Shown here one piece after another: positions 34,004 through 42,569 of a DNA stretch of 64,000 nt. The stretch is taken from the NCBI RefSeq assembly GCF_001613065.1, contig NZ_BDBQ01000061.1, positions 42,500 through 106,499 of the forward strand, given 5' to 3'. The notes beneath the pieces were generated by a model. It made no database searches and was not told the origin of the DNA. It saw only the letters and a list, made by a program, of their open reading frames with translations. Each line of letters begins with the position of its first letter. Position 1 is the stretch's first letter. This stretch comes from Nocardia miyunensis NBRC 108239. GTDB lineage: Bacteria; Actinomycetota; Actinomycetes; Mycobacteriales; Mycobacteriaceae. Both the position numbers and the translations under genes were made by a program.

Positions 34004-34726
34004 ATGCCGTATTTGGAACGTGACGGGGACGTGTTCGTGCTCTACCTCGGCAACGAGGGACAGGCCGACACCGAGAACCGCTTCCACCCCGACTGGATCG
34101 ACACCTTCCACGGGCTGCTGGACGAGGTCGAACGGGCCGGGGTCACGCCCGAGCAGCCCAATCCGCCGGCCGCGCTGGTCACCGTCTCGACCGGCAAGTT
34201 CTATTCCAACGGACTGGACACCGACTGGCTGTTCGGCAACTTCGACCGCAGCGGCTGGTATCTGGACCGGGTGCACAGCATGTTCAGCCGCCTGCTGACC
34301 TTCCCGATGGCCACTGTCGCAGCCGTGAACGGGCACGCCTTCGGCGCGGGCGCGATGCTGGCCACCTCGCACGACTTCCGGGTGATGCGCGCCGATCGCG
34401 GATACTGGTGCCTGCCGGAGGTCCACCTCGGCATGCCGTTCACGGTGGCGATGAACGCACTCGTCACCGAGCGGCTGACCAATCAGGTCGCGGTCGAGGC
34501 GATGACCACCGGACGTCGCTACGGCGCGGACGACGCGATCGCCGCCGGGATCGTCGACGCCAAGGCCGACGCGGACGCGCTGCTGGCCGCCGCGGTCGAA
34601 CGGGCCGCCGCGCTCGCCGGCAACCGCAAGCCGAATCTGCCGGTCATCAAGCGGGCCCTGCACGGCCGCGCACTCGCGGGGCTCGCGGTGCCGACCACCC
34701 AGGAGAACCTGGCCTTCCAGGCCTGA
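34004..34726 (+). CDS. Enoyl-CoA hydratase/isomerase family protein
   Basis: The 240-residue crotonase-fold protein has the oxyanion-hole strand ALVTVSTGKFYSNGLDTDWL, the second backbone site AVNGHAFGAGAMLATSHDFRVMRADRGYWCLPEVHLGMP, and DAIAAGIVDAKADADALLAAA at the end. The Glu of LPEVHLGMP sits where delta3-delta2-enoyl-CoA isomerases keep a catalytic Glu, so isomerase activity is possible. Acts on an acyl-CoA; chain length is not predictable. Preferred start ATG 34004. Confidence 0.87.
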   Translation: MPYLERDGDVFVLYLGNEGQADTENRFHPDWIDTFHGLLDEVERAGVTPEQPNPPAALVTVSTGKFYSNGLDTDWLFGNFDRSGWYLDRVHSMFSRLLTFPMATVAAVNGHAFGAGAMLATSHDFRVMRADRGYWCLPEVHLGMPFTVAMNALVTERLTNQVAVEAMTTGRRYGADDAIAAGIVDAKADADALLAAAVERAAALAGNRKPNLPVIKRALHGRALAGLAVPTTQENLAFQA

Positions 34727-34818
34727 TCACCGGTTACGCCCGCGGGTCGCCGTCACCGGATCCGCGGGCATCCCGGCCAACACTCCGCAACCCTGGTCTC
34801 GGGTGCGAGACTGATGCC

Positions 34819-36075
34819 ATGGCATATCGCGGCGCCGACCGACAGCCCGAGCCTGCGGATCCGTCGCCCGACCCCATCCTCGGACCGGCCGATCCGACGC
34901 TCACCGCTGCCGCCGACGCCGGAATCGCCCGCGCCGCCGCGGAGCTGATCGCGCTGTCCCATGCCATCCACGCCGAACCCGAGCTGGCGTTCGAGGAGGT
35001 CCGCAGCGCCGCCAGAACCCTCGAGCCGCTGCGCGAACGCGGATTCGCCGTCGAGACCGGGGTTGCCGGGCTGGATACCGCGTTCACCGCGACCTACGGC
35101 CACGGCCCGCTCGTCGTGGGAATCTGTGCCGAGTACGACGCGTTGCCAGGAATGGGCCACGCCTGCGGGCACAACATCATCGCCGCCTCGGCGGTGGGAG
35201 CCGGCCTCGGGCTGGCCGAGGTGGCCGACGCGTGTGCGATCACGGTGAAGGTGTTCGGCACACCGGCCGAGGAGAGCGGCGGTGGCAAGGTACTCATGCT
35301 CGAACGCGGTGTGTTCGACGGCGTGGCGATGATGATGATGGTCCATCCGGGGCCGCACGACATCGTCGATGCGCGCTCGCTGGCCCTGGCCGATCTGTCC
35401 ATCACGTTCCACGGCCGGGCCGCACACGCCAGCGCGGCCCCCGAACAGGGCCGCAACGCCGGTGACGCGGTCACCGTCGCGCAGGTTGCGTTGGGGTTGC
35501 TGCGTCAACATCTCGCGCCCGGACAGCAACTGCACGGTATAGTCGAGTCCGGCGGCGTGGCCCCCAATATCGTGCCCGAGCACGCGGAACTGCTGTATTA
35601 CCTACGGGCAGCCGACTCCGCATCCCTCGAAGATCTGATGCGACGCGCATCGGCTTGCTTCGAGGCGGGAGCGCTGGCGACCGGAACCACCCACGACATC
35701 CGGACGCTCTCGCCCACGTATACCGAGCTCACGCCCGATGCGGCAGTACTGTGTGCCTACCGCGAGCAGATCGCCGGTATCGGCCGGGTACCGCTGGCTC
35801 CGGAACTGGCGGCGGCACGTCCGCTGGGCAGTACCGATATGGGCAACGTGACCAATGCCATCCCGGGCATCCATCCGGTCATCGGCATCGATGCCGCGGG
35901 ATCGGTGACGCATCAGCCGGAATTCGCGGCGGCATGCGTGACCGATTCCGCGGATCTGGCGGTGATCGATGGGGCCACGGCGTTGGCGCGTACCGCGATA
36001 CAGGTCGCGGGCGATCAATTCCATAGAGAACGGTTGTTGGAACACAGCGTTCAGCGACAGGAGGATTTTCGGTGA
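34819..36075 (+). CDS. M20 family amidohydrolase/peptidase (AmiB1-like)
   Basis: The 418-residue M20D metallopeptidase-type enzyme probably hydrolyses an N-acyl or aminobenzoyl-glutamate-like amide. Metal ligands are in GMGHACGHN (about 109-117) and PAEESGGGK (about 150), and a late H is in GIDAAGSVTHQPEF. The dimerisation lid domain is present (about 190-310). It overlaps the next, paralogous gene by 4 nt (GTGA). M. tuberculosis has the same pair (amiB1-amiA1). ATG 34819 chosen by family fit. Confidence 0.85.
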   Translation: MAYRGADRQPEPADPSPDPILGPADPTLTAAADAGIARAAAELIALSHAIHAEPELAFEEVRSAARTLEPLRERGFAVETGVAGLDTAFTATYGHGPLVVGICAEYDALPGMGHACGHNIIAASAVGAGLGLAEVADACAITVKVFGTPAEESGGGKVLMLERGVFDGVAMMMMVHPGPHDIVDARSLALADLSITFHGRAAHASAAPEQGRNAGDAVTVAQVALGLLRQHLAPGQQLHGIVESGGVAPNIVPEHAELLYYLRAADSASLEDLMRRASACFEAGALATGTTHDIRTLSPTYTELTPDAAVLCAYREQIAGIGRVPLAPELAAARPLGSTDMGNVTNAIPGIHPVIGIDAAGSVTHQPEFAAACVTDSADLAVIDGATALARTAIQVAGDQFHRERLLEHSVQRQEDFR

Positions 36076-37304
36076 GCACAGATGGCCGAACCGCAGCGGC
36101 GGCGGGCCCGGATGAGGCGGACCCGTCGGAACCCGGTGGTCCGGGTGCGGGGCGCGCGATCGTCGACGCGTGGCTCCGTGGGAACGCGGACGATCTGATC
36201 GGGTGGCGGCGGCATCTGCACACCAACCCGGAGTTGTCCCGCACCGAATTCGCGACCACCGAATTCGTCGAGTCCTGGCTGATCAAGGCCGGACTCGAGC
36301 CGCGCAAACTGCCTACCGGAACCGGCCTGCTGTGTGATATCGGTCCCGACGGCCCGCGGATCGCCCTGCGCGCGGATATGGACGCGCTGCCGCTGCAGGA
36401 GTACACCGGACTGCCCTTCGCCTCGACCGTGCCGGGCGTCTCGCACGCCTGCGGTCACGACGCGCACACCGCGATCCTGCTGGGCGCGGCCTCGGCGCTG
36501 GCCCAGGTGCCGGATCTGCCGGTCGGTGTGCGGCTGGTTTTCCAGCACGCCGAGGAGGTCATGCCGGGCGGGGCCATCGATATGGTCGCTGCGGGTGCGA
36601 TGGAGGACGTTTCGCGGACGTTCGCGCTGCACTGCGATCCCCGGCTCGAGGCCGGGCGCGTCGGCGTGCGGGTGGGTGCCATCACCTCCGCCGCGGACAC
36701 CGTGGAACTGGTGCTGGACTCGCCCGGCGGGCACACCTCGCGTCCGCATCTGACGAGCGATCTGGTGTACGCGATCGGCACCGTCATCACGGGTCTGCCC
36801 GGACTGCTGAGCCGCCGCATCGATCCGCGCACCAGCACCGTGATGGTGTGGGGCGCGGTCTCGGCGGGCAAGGCTCCCAACGCGATTCCGCAGACGGGCA
36901 TGCTCACCGGAACCGTCCGCACCGGCGATCACACGACCTGGTCGCTGCTCGAGCCGATGGTGCGCGAGATCGTCGACGGGCTGCTCGCGCCCACGGGCGT
37001 GCGGTATCAGCTGAACTACAAGCGCGGCGTCCCGCCGGTGGTCAACGACGAACAGGCCACCCGGATGTTCGAGGACGCCATCCGCGCCGTCGGTCCCGAC
37101 GCCCTGGCCGACACACCGCAGTCCGGCGGCGGCGAGGACTTCTCCTGGTACCTCGAGCAGGTCCCCGGCGCGATGGCCCGCCTCGGCGTGTGGTCCGGCC
37201 ACGGCGAACAGCTCGACCTGCACCAGCCCACTTTCGACCTGGACGAACGGGCCCTCGCCGTCGGCGTGCGCGTGCTCACCAACCTGGTCCTGAACGCGAG
37301 CTAG
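36072..37304 (+). CDS. M20 family amidohydrolase (AmiA1-like)
   Basis: The 410-residue M20D enzyme, closer to the hippurate hydrolase/IAA-amino acid hydrolase pattern, has WRRHLHTNPELS, RADMDALPL, VSHACGHDAHTAILLGAA (metal), FQHAEEVMPGGA, GGGEDFSWYLEQVPGAM. Translation starts at GTG inside the upstream stop region, with AGGAGG about 8 nt before. Two adjacent paralogues likely act on related amides. Followed by a strong hairpin terminator. Confidence 0.87.
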   Translation: MSTDGRTAAAAGPDEADPSEPGGPGAGRAIVDAWLRGNADDLIGWRRHLHTNPELSRTEFATTEFVESWLIKAGLEPRKLPTGTGLLCDIGPDGPRIALRADMDALPLQEYTGLPFASTVPGVSHACGHDAHTAILLGAASALAQVPDLPVGVRLVFQHAEEVMPGGAIDMVAAGAMEDVSRTFALHCDPRLEAGRVGVRVGAITSAADTVELVLDSPGGHTSRPHLTSDLVYAIGTVITGLPGLLSRRIDPRTSTVMVWGAVSAGKAPNAIPQTGMLTGTVRTGDHTTWSLLEPMVREIVDGLLAPTGVRYQLNYKRGVPPVVNDEQATRMFEDAIRAVGPDALADTPQSGGGEDFSWYLEQVPGAMARLGVWSGHGEQLDLHQPTFDLDERALAVGVRVLTNLVLNAS

Positions 37305-37319
37305 CACAACATCTCTCAC

Positions 37320-37348
37320 GTGGCCGCATCCATATCGGATGCGGCCAC
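37320..37348 (+). terminator. Hairpin terminator after the amidohydrolase pair
   Basis: Perfect 12-bp stem GTGGCCGCATCC (37320-37331) / GGATGCGGCCAC (37337-37348) with loop ATATC, 16 nt after the stop. No U-run follows; instead a tandem repeat begins at the very next base. Confidence 0.75.
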
Positions 37349-37440
37349 AGTGTTCTCGACCTGGTTACCTGGTGAATCAGTGTTCTCGACCTAGTTCACC
37401 TGGTGAATCAGTGTTCTCGACCTACATCACCTGGTAAATC
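37349..37440. repeat. Three tandem 30/31-bp repeats with a TTCACCTGGTGAA palindrome
   Basis: Units at 37349-37378 (30 nt), 37379-37409 and 37410-37440 (31 nt each). All begin AGTGTTCTCGACCT, vary in the next few bases and end ACCTGGTGAATC (TAAATC in the third). Unit 2 contains the 13-nt palindrome TTCACCTGGTGAA; units 1 and 3 carry degraded versions. The block abuts the terminator stem. Confidence 0.85.
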
Positions 37441-37521
37441 GAAAGGTGCGCACTTTCCCGGCCCCGCACGGAGCGAGCCTTCGAGCGACCGTTCGCGGCC
37501 GGCTCGCCGATGAGCACTCGA

Positions 37522-37692
37522 AGCGCATGGGCGAAGCCCGAGTCTCGAGTGGTCATCGGCGAGCCTTGGGGGCCGCGAACACGCCGGAGCGAAGCGGAGG
37601 CAATCGAACACAGCGCATGGGCGAAGCCCGAGTCTCGAGTGCTCAGCGGCGAGCCTTGGGGGCCGCGAACACGCCGGAGCGAAGCGGAGGCC
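37522..37692. repeat. Tandem 90-bp repeat (two copies)
   Basis: AGCGCATGGGCGAAGCCCGA starts at 37522 and again at 37612, an exact 90-nt period. About 80 nt are nearly identical (37522-37602 against 37612-37692, with two mismatches seen in GGTCAT/GCTCAG). Each unit holds GGGCGAAGCCC, an AGTCTCGAGT palindrome and CCGGAGCGAAGCGGAGG. A partial related segment lies just upstream (37471-37521). The period is a multiple of three, so several frames stay open through it, but no gene is supported. Confidence 0.85.
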
Positions 37693-37702
37693 AAGGATAC
37701 AG

Positions 37703-38176
37703 CTACCCAGCCCCGGGGCCGACGTTTCGGGAGTTGCGGGTGCGTAGCGCGTGTACGTATTCGGCTGGGGCTCCGGCCTTTTCGGCGGCATCGGCGATGA
37801 CGCCGATGTAGCGGGCCGAGGGCAGGCCGCCCTCGTAGGCGTCCAGGACGTACAGCCAGGCCAGCACGGGTTGTGAGCCGGTGCCCGAACTCGGGGTGAC
37901 GCGCAGCCGGATCTTCTTGTGTATGCCGAAATCCGAGCCCTCCCAGCGGTCCAGGCTGACCTCGTCCTCGTCGGGGACGTCGTACAGCACGACGAACACG
38001 CGCGACCCGGGCTCCTCGACCACCGTCGCCAGCGGTCCCTCCCAGCCGATGTCGTCCCCGGCGAAGGTCAGGCGCCAGCCCTCCAACCAGCCGGTTCCGT
38101 ACACGGGGGAGTGCGGACAGCGCTTGAGCATCTGCTCGGGATCCATATTGGATCCGTATGCGGCGTATATCGGCAC
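37703..38176 (-). CDS. Gamma-glutamylcyclotransferase-like protein (Rv3304-like)
   Basis: The 157-residue protein starts PIYAAYGSNMDPEQMLKRCPHSPVYGTGWLEGWRLTFAG, the substrate-loop pattern (YGSN) of the gamma-glutamylcyclotransferase/AIG2 fold. The Glu expected for catalysis may be in the VPDEDEVSLDRWEG segment. Actual activity on gamma-glutamyl amines is not proven for this subgroup. GTG 38176 is chosen because the fold begins at once and TACTCT lies 6 nt upstream on the minus strand. Same position relative to lpdA as in M. tuberculosis. The 90-bp repeats lie immediately 3' of its stop. Confidence 0.82.
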   Translation of the reverse strand: MPIYAAYGSNMDPEQMLKRCPHSPVYGTGWLEGWRLTFAGDDIGWEGPLATVVEEPGSRVFVVLYDVPDEDEVSLDRWEGSDFGIHKKIRLRVTPSSGTGSQPVLAWLYVLDAYEGGLPSARYIGVIADAAEKAGAPAEYVHALRTRNSRNVGPGAG

Positions 38177-38182
38177 CAGGCA

Positions 38183-38188
38183 AGAGTA
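38183..38188 (-). promoter_or_regulatory. -10 hexamer TACTCT (minus strand) of the Rv3304-like gene
   Basis: TACTCT on the minus strand ends 6 nt before the GTG start; no Shine-Dalgarno. Confidence 0.45.
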
Positions 38189-38349
38189 TCGAATGACTCG
38201 GAGTACGGCGAAGGTGCACGCGCCTCGCATCCGGCCGGGTCCCCGCGGCGGCCCGCAAACATGCGGCGGGCGCGCCCGCGTGAACGCGCACAGATACGCT
38301 TTCGGAGTATCGGAGATCCCGGTCGAACAGCACGAAGGCGGAGGTATCC

Positions 38350-39753
38350 ATGACCCGCATTGCAATCATCGGTGGCGGCCCGGCAGGTTACGAGGCCGCG
38401 CTGGTGGCATCCGCACACGGCGCGGAGGTCACGGTGATCGATTGCGACGGCGTCGGTGGCGCGTGCGTGCTGTGGGATTGTGTGCCCTCCAAGACGTTCA
38501 TCGCCTCCACCGGCGTGCGCACCGATCTGCGCCGCGCGCGGGATCTGGGCATCACCCTGCATCCGGCGCAGGCCCAGGTGCGGCTGTCCGAGGTGAACTC
38601 CCGGGTCAAAGCCCTGGCGCAGGCGCAGTCCTCCGATATCCGCACCAAGCTCCAGGCCGCCGGGGTGACCATCCTCAACGGGGGCGGCGAGCTGATCGAT
38701 CAGATTCCGGGCCTGGCCACACATCTGGTGCGGGCCAGGCTGAACGACGGCGGGGAGCGGGTGCTCGAGGCCGAGGTGGTGCTGATCGCGACCGGCGCCA
38801 GCCCGCGCGTGTTGCCCGGCGCCGAACCGGACGGTGAGCGGATCCTGAACTGGCGGCAGCTGTACGACCTGCAGGAACTGCCCAAGACCCTGGTGGTCGT
38901 CGGATCCGGTGTCACCGGTGCGGAATTCGTCAACGCCTACACCGAGATGGGCGTCCAGGTGAAGCTGGTGTCCAGCCGCGACCGGATGATGCCCGGCGAG
39001 GACGCCGACGCCGCGCTCGTACTCGAGGACGCGCTGGCCGAACGCGGTGTGGAACTGGTCAAGCAGGCGCGCGCGGATGCGGTGGAGCGCACCGCCGACG
39101 GGATCGTGGTCAAACTCTCCGACGGCCGCACGGTCACCGGCACGCACGCCCTGATGACGGTCGGTTCCACCCCGAACACCGCCAACCTCGGCCTGGAGCG
39201 GATCGGCATCGAACTGGACAGGGGCGGCTATCTGCGGGTGGACCGGGTCTCGCGCACGTCGGTCCCGGGCGTGTACGCCGCGGGCGACTGCACCGGACTG
39301 CTCCCGCTGGCCTCGGTGGCGGCCATGCAGGGCCGGATCGCGATGTACCACGCCCTCGGCGAGGGTGTGCAGCCGATCCGGCTCAAGACGGTGGCCTCGG
39401 CGGTGTTCACCCGTCCCGAGATCGCCACGGTGGGCGTGAGCCAGAACGCGATCGACGCCGGTGAGGTCCCGGCGCGCACGGTGATGCTGCCGCTGAACAC
39501 CAATCCGCGGGCCAAGATGTCCGGGCTGCGACGCGGTTTCGTGAAGATCTTCTGTCGTCCGGCGACCGGTGTGGTGATCGGCGGCGTGGTGGTCGCCCCG
39601 ATCGCCTCGGAGCTGATCCTGCCGATCGCGATGGCGGTGCAGAACAATCTCACCGTGAACGATCTGGCGCAGACCTTCTCGGTGTACCCGTCGCTGTCGG
39701 GGTCGATCACCGAGGCGGCCCGCCAGTTGATGCGTCACGACGACCTCGGTTAG
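38350..39753 (+). CDS. lpdA: LpdA-type flavoprotein disulfide reductase (NAD(P)H-quinone reductase)
   Basis: The 467-residue pyridine nucleotide-disulfide reductase-fold protein has FAD motif IIGGGPAGYEAAL, NAD(P) motif VVVGSGVTGAEFVNAYTEMG, second FAD motif GVYAAGDCTGLL, and dimer domain at the C-terminus. In M. tuberculosis LpdA (Rv3303c) the redox disulfide is absent and the enzyme reduces quinones. Here Cys39 and Cys44 (GACVLWDCVPSK) restore C-x4-C spacing, but the C-terminal His of the His-Glu pair is Tyr (YPSLSGSITEA), as in quinone reductases. So it may be either a dithiol enzyme with an altered base or a quinone reductase. Shine-Dalgarno GGAGG. Confidence 0.87.
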   Translation: MTRIAIIGGGPAGYEAALVASAHGAEVTVIDCDGVGGACVLWDCVPSKTFIASTGVRTDLRRARDLGITLHPAQAQVRLSEVNSRVKALAQAQSSDIRTKLQAAGVTILNGGGELIDQIPGLATHLVRARLNDGGERVLEAEVVLIATGASPRVLPGAEPDGERILNWRQLYDLQELPKTLVVVGSGVTGAEFVNAYTEMGVQVKLVSSRDRMMPGEDADAALVLEDALAERGVELVKQARADAVERTADGIVVKLSDGRTVTGTHALMTVGSTPNTANLGLERIGIELDRGGYLRVDRVSRTSVPGVYAAGDCTGLLPLASVAAMQGRIAMYHALGEGVQPIRLKTVASAVFTRPEIATVGVSQNAIDAGEVPARTVMLPLNTNPRAKMSGLRRGFVKIFCRPATGVVIGGVVVAPIASELILPIAMAVQNNLTVNDLAQTFSVYPSLSGSITEAARQLMRHDDLG

Positions 39754-40080
39754 CCTGCGCGCGCACCGTTTTCGGCCCGGTCCGTCGCGGCTGATCAGCC
39801 CCCTCGACGAGGCGCCCCACGGGAACGAGTGCGTTTGCGCCACTGGGAATTCGGTACATGTTGCCGGAAACCTGTTCGTGTGATTCACTTCCCGCAGAGA
39901 TGTGAGTGGTGGGTCGGTTGGCAGGTTTCGTGTGCGGGGGGATGGTGCCTTTCCCGACCGGAATTCGCGAGCGGCCTCCGGGGTCGCGCCAGCGGTCCGG
40001 CATCTGATGAGGGATAACAGCAGTGCGGTGGGCCTTGCGCGACGTGACGGCGGCCGTGCTCGGGAAAGGGACTGCGAGCA
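39754..40080. other. Intergenic region between lpdA and the PGVT-repeat gene
   Basis: About 327 nt with no supported gene. I looked for a structured leader (as found upstream of some secreted cell-wall proteins) and saw no recognisable riboswitch or clear terminator. Confidence 0.4.
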
Positions 40081-41169
40081 GTGAAACATCATCGTAGTAA
40101 GCCGAATCGGGTGCAACGCGCGGTGGCGACGTCGTTGCCGTTGGCTACCGCAGCCGCGGTGGCCACCCTGCTGGCGGCACCGGCTGGCGCGGACCCGGTG
40201 AGTCCGACCCCGGTTCCCACCACGCCCGCTCAGCCGGGCGGCACGCAGGCGGGTAACCCCAGCCCCTCGACGCAGAGCCAGTCGCCGGCGCAACCGGGCG
40301 TCACCAAGCCGGGCCAGCAGTCGAACGACAGCAACACTCCGCAGCCCGGAGTGACCCAGCCGCAGCCGGGCGTGACCTCGCCACAGCCGGGTGTCACCCA
40401 GCCCAATTCCGATGGGACGCAACCGGATCAGAGTCTGGTCGCTCCGGTCCAGCCGGGCGTGACCACGCCGCGCGTGGCGCCGCTGCCGGTGCCGGGGCAG
40501 AACGCTCAGGAGCAGAACGGCCCGGCGCAACCGGCCGTCGTGCCCGGACCGGGCGATACCCAGCCGAAGCCGAGCCAGCAGCCGCAGCCCGGTCAGGACA
40601 CCAACACCATGGACGGGCTGGCCGGCAACGGCAACGCCCACCAGGGCACCGTGCAGGCGCCGCCGCGCTGGAGCTCGCCGAGTCTGCATTCCGCCCCGGC
40701 CGCTCCGGTCGTACAGATGAACGGCCCGCACACCGAGGTCGGCGCGAATATCGACGGCGGCGGCATCGCGCCCGGGTACGTGGCCAATACGCACCACTTC
40801 AACAACGCCAACGGCTACGTCGGCACGGTCGGCTACCGGACGCCTACCGGGACCGGCGACGCGGGCGTCTCGATCGAGTACGTCGAGGCCAACAAGATCA
40901 AGGTCACCACCTACACCCACACCACGGGTATCGATGACCTCAAGGCCCGCACCGGTTTCAACGACGTCAAGAACGAGACCTACATCGACTCCACCCAGGC
41001 CAATGCGGCCAAGGCGGCGGTCGAGGGCTGGATCCGGATGCAGCCGGGCGGGGTCGCCGCGCTCGATGCCGCCGCGCACGTTGGTAGGCTTCCGGAGGGG
41101 AATTACGCCCCGCAGACGGTGAATGTCGCCGGTGTCACCACGCAGTGGAGTGGTTCGGTCCAGAACTGA
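40081..41169 (+). CDS. Secreted Pro-rich protein with QPGVT repeats, function unknown
   Basis: The 362-residue protein has a signal peptide (Arg/Lys-rich start, hydrophobic ATSLPLATAAAVATLLAAP, cleavage near AGA-DP, about residue 38). Residues about 40-170 are Pro/Gln-rich with repeats of QPGVT. The C-terminal part (about 200-362) is a folded domain without Cys: IDGGGIAPGYVANTHHFNNANGYVGTVGYRTPTGTGDAGVSIEYVEANKIKVTTYTHTTG. No family recognised. The layout suggests a cell-wall-spanning Pro-rich stalk with an exposed domain (inference). GTG start behind GGGAAAGGGA. Confidence 0.72.
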   Translation: MKHHRSKPNRVQRAVATSLPLATAAAVATLLAAPAGADPVSPTPVPTTPAQPGGTQAGNPSPSTQSQSPAQPGVTKPGQQSNDSNTPQPGVTQPQPGVTSPQPGVTQPNSDGTQPDQSLVAPVQPGVTTPRVAPLPVPGQNAQEQNGPAQPAVVPGPGDTQPKPSQQPQPGQDTNTMDGLAGNGNAHQGTVQAPPRWSSPSLHSAPAAPVVQMNGPHTEVGANIDGGGIAPGYVANTHHFNNANGYVGTVGYRTPTGTGDAGVSIEYVEANKIKVTTYTHTTGIDDLKARTGFNDVKNETYIDSTQANAAKAAVEGWIRMQPGGVAALDAAAHVGRLPEGNYAPQTVNVAGVTTQWSGSVQN

Positions 41170-41272
41170 TAATCGGTACTGGCCGGCCGGAGGACGCCGG
41201 TGCAAGCTGATTCGACGTGGGGCGGTCGTTGGTAGACCGCCCCACGCGGGTGTCATGGGGAAGGAACGGGTG

Positions 41273-42550
41273 ATGGCCTCCATGGACGATGCGGAACACG
41301 ACGAATCGGGGGAGTCGGCTCCGCCGTCGCGCGATCGTGGCGAGTCGGGTTTCGGACCGCCCGTGTCCGGATTCGGCCCGCCGGTAGGTGATTTCGGTCC
41401 CCCGGTGGATGCGTTCGGTCCGCCGACCGGCGGTGGATCGGTCGGCTGGCAACCTGCCGACGGCCCGGATCGTCCCTCGGTCGGCTGGCAGCCCGCCGAT
41501 ACTCCCGAGCGGCCCAGCCTTGGCTGGCAGCCGGTCGATCAGCCCGCGCCGCCCACGGTGCCCGCGCCGCCGCAGCAGTATCGCGCGCCGGATTCGACCG
41601 GCTCGCGTGAGATCGTGCAGCCGCAGCAGTATCGTGCGCCGGACTCGACCGGCTCCCGCGAGATCGTGCAGCCGCCGCAGCAGTACCGTTCGCCCGATTC
41701 GACCGGCTCCCAGGAGACGGTGCGGTATTCGGATCAGTCCGCCGGTCAGCAGGGTGGGCCGGATACGGGTTCGCGGTGGCGGACCGTGCCGCCGCGGTCG
41801 CCGGGCCAGCCCGAGCAGTCTGCCGACAAGCCGCAGTCCCAATACGGCAAGTCCGGGCAGCCGCGCTCGCTGTGGGACGACGACGATCTGGCCAAGAAAC
41901 TCGCGGCTCCACGCGAGCCCAGCGTCGCGGCCCGCGGCTCTTCCACCGGCAAGGGGTCGTCGCTGTGGGACGACGACGATCTGGTTCTCAAGGTGGGCGG
42001 CGCCCCGGGGCGGCAGACCTCCGCGCCTTCCTCCGACGGGCCGCGCCGCAACCGCGGTGTGCTGATCGGCGGAATCGCCGCGGCGGTCGTCGTGGTGCTC
42101 GCGATCGTCGGCGTGATCGTGTTCGCCATGCGTGGTAGCAGCGACAAGAGCGCTGGCGGGGCGACGAGTTCCGCGCAAGCCGACAAGGGCCTGGATTGCC
42201 AGACCTTCAGCAACGGCGCGCTCACCACCGGTAACGGTCCGGGTGACACCCTCAGTGGGCCGGGTGCGATTCTCGGCTTCGAATACGGGATCTACACCGA
42301 GCGCAGCGCCGCGAAGGCGCAGCAGTTCGTGGTTCCGCACCGACTAGATGTCAGCCAGCAGGTCATCGACGCCTATCCGAAGGGGATCACGTACTGCCTG
42401 CGAATCAACACCCTGGCTCCGGACACCTTCAAGGTCGACATCACCGAACTCCATCCGAACGGCGACAAGCCGCAATACGGTGACGTGTTCAGTGTGCAGA
42501 ACGTCAACGGGAAGTTCCTGATCTCGCAGCTCATCCAGAAGTCGCAGTAG
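41273..42550 (+). CDS. Membrane-anchored protein with disordered repeat-rich cytoplasmic part
   Basis: The 425-residue protein is not recognised. Residues about 20-250 are disordered and contain four repeat types: GFGPPV, SVGWQPAD, QQYRAPDSTGSREIVQP (three copies) and SLWDDDDL (two copies). One membrane helix (GVLIGGIAAAVVVVLAIVGVIVFAM, about 262-286) leads to an external domain with two Cys (LDCQTF, ITYCLR) that could form a disulfide. The repeat half precedes the helix with basic RRNR, so it is cytoplasmic. AAGGA 8 nt before ATG 41273. About 100 nt after the secreted QPGVT protein, so possibly co-transcribed. Confidence 0.68.
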   Translation: MASMDDAEHDESGESAPPSRDRGESGFGPPVSGFGPPVGDFGPPVDAFGPPTGGGSVGWQPADGPDRPSVGWQPADTPERPSLGWQPVDQPAPPTVPAPPQQYRAPDSTGSREIVQPQQYRAPDSTGSREIVQPPQQYRSPDSTGSQETVRYSDQSAGQQGGPDTGSRWRTVPPRSPGQPEQSADKPQSQYGKSGQPRSLWDDDDLAKKLAAPREPSVAARGSSTGKGSSLWDDDDLVLKVGGAPGRQTSAPSSDGPRRNRGVLIGGIAAAVVVVLAIVGVIVFAMRGSSDKSAGGATSSAQADKGLDCQTFSNGALTTGNGPGDTLSGPGAILGFEYGIYTERSAAKAQQFVVPHRLDVSQQVIDAYPKGITYCLRINTLAPDTFKVDITELHPNGDKPQYGDVFSVQNVNGKFLISQLIQKSQ

Positions 42551-42569
42551 GCGGACGACGCCGATATGG

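Noticed and set aside
37349..37701. Tandem repeats considered as a CRISPR array
   Set aside because: There are no unique spacers, the two blocks have different units, and no cas genes are present.
37446..37811. Open frames through the 90-bp repeats that would encode a 30-residue repeat protein
   Set aside because: Frames are open only because the period is divisible by three; no start context, no family, and they overlap the supported Rv3304-like gene.
39754..40080. Possible c-di-AMP (ydaO-type) or other riboswitch before the secreted QPGVT protein
   Set aside because: I did not find the conserved core blocks of that class or of any other riboswitch; only generic GC-rich sequence.
38068..41283. 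1071-codon open frame on the minus strand opposite lpdA and the QPGVT gene
   Set aside because: Arg/His/Leu/Gly-rich shadow without domains; lpdA is certain on the plus strand.
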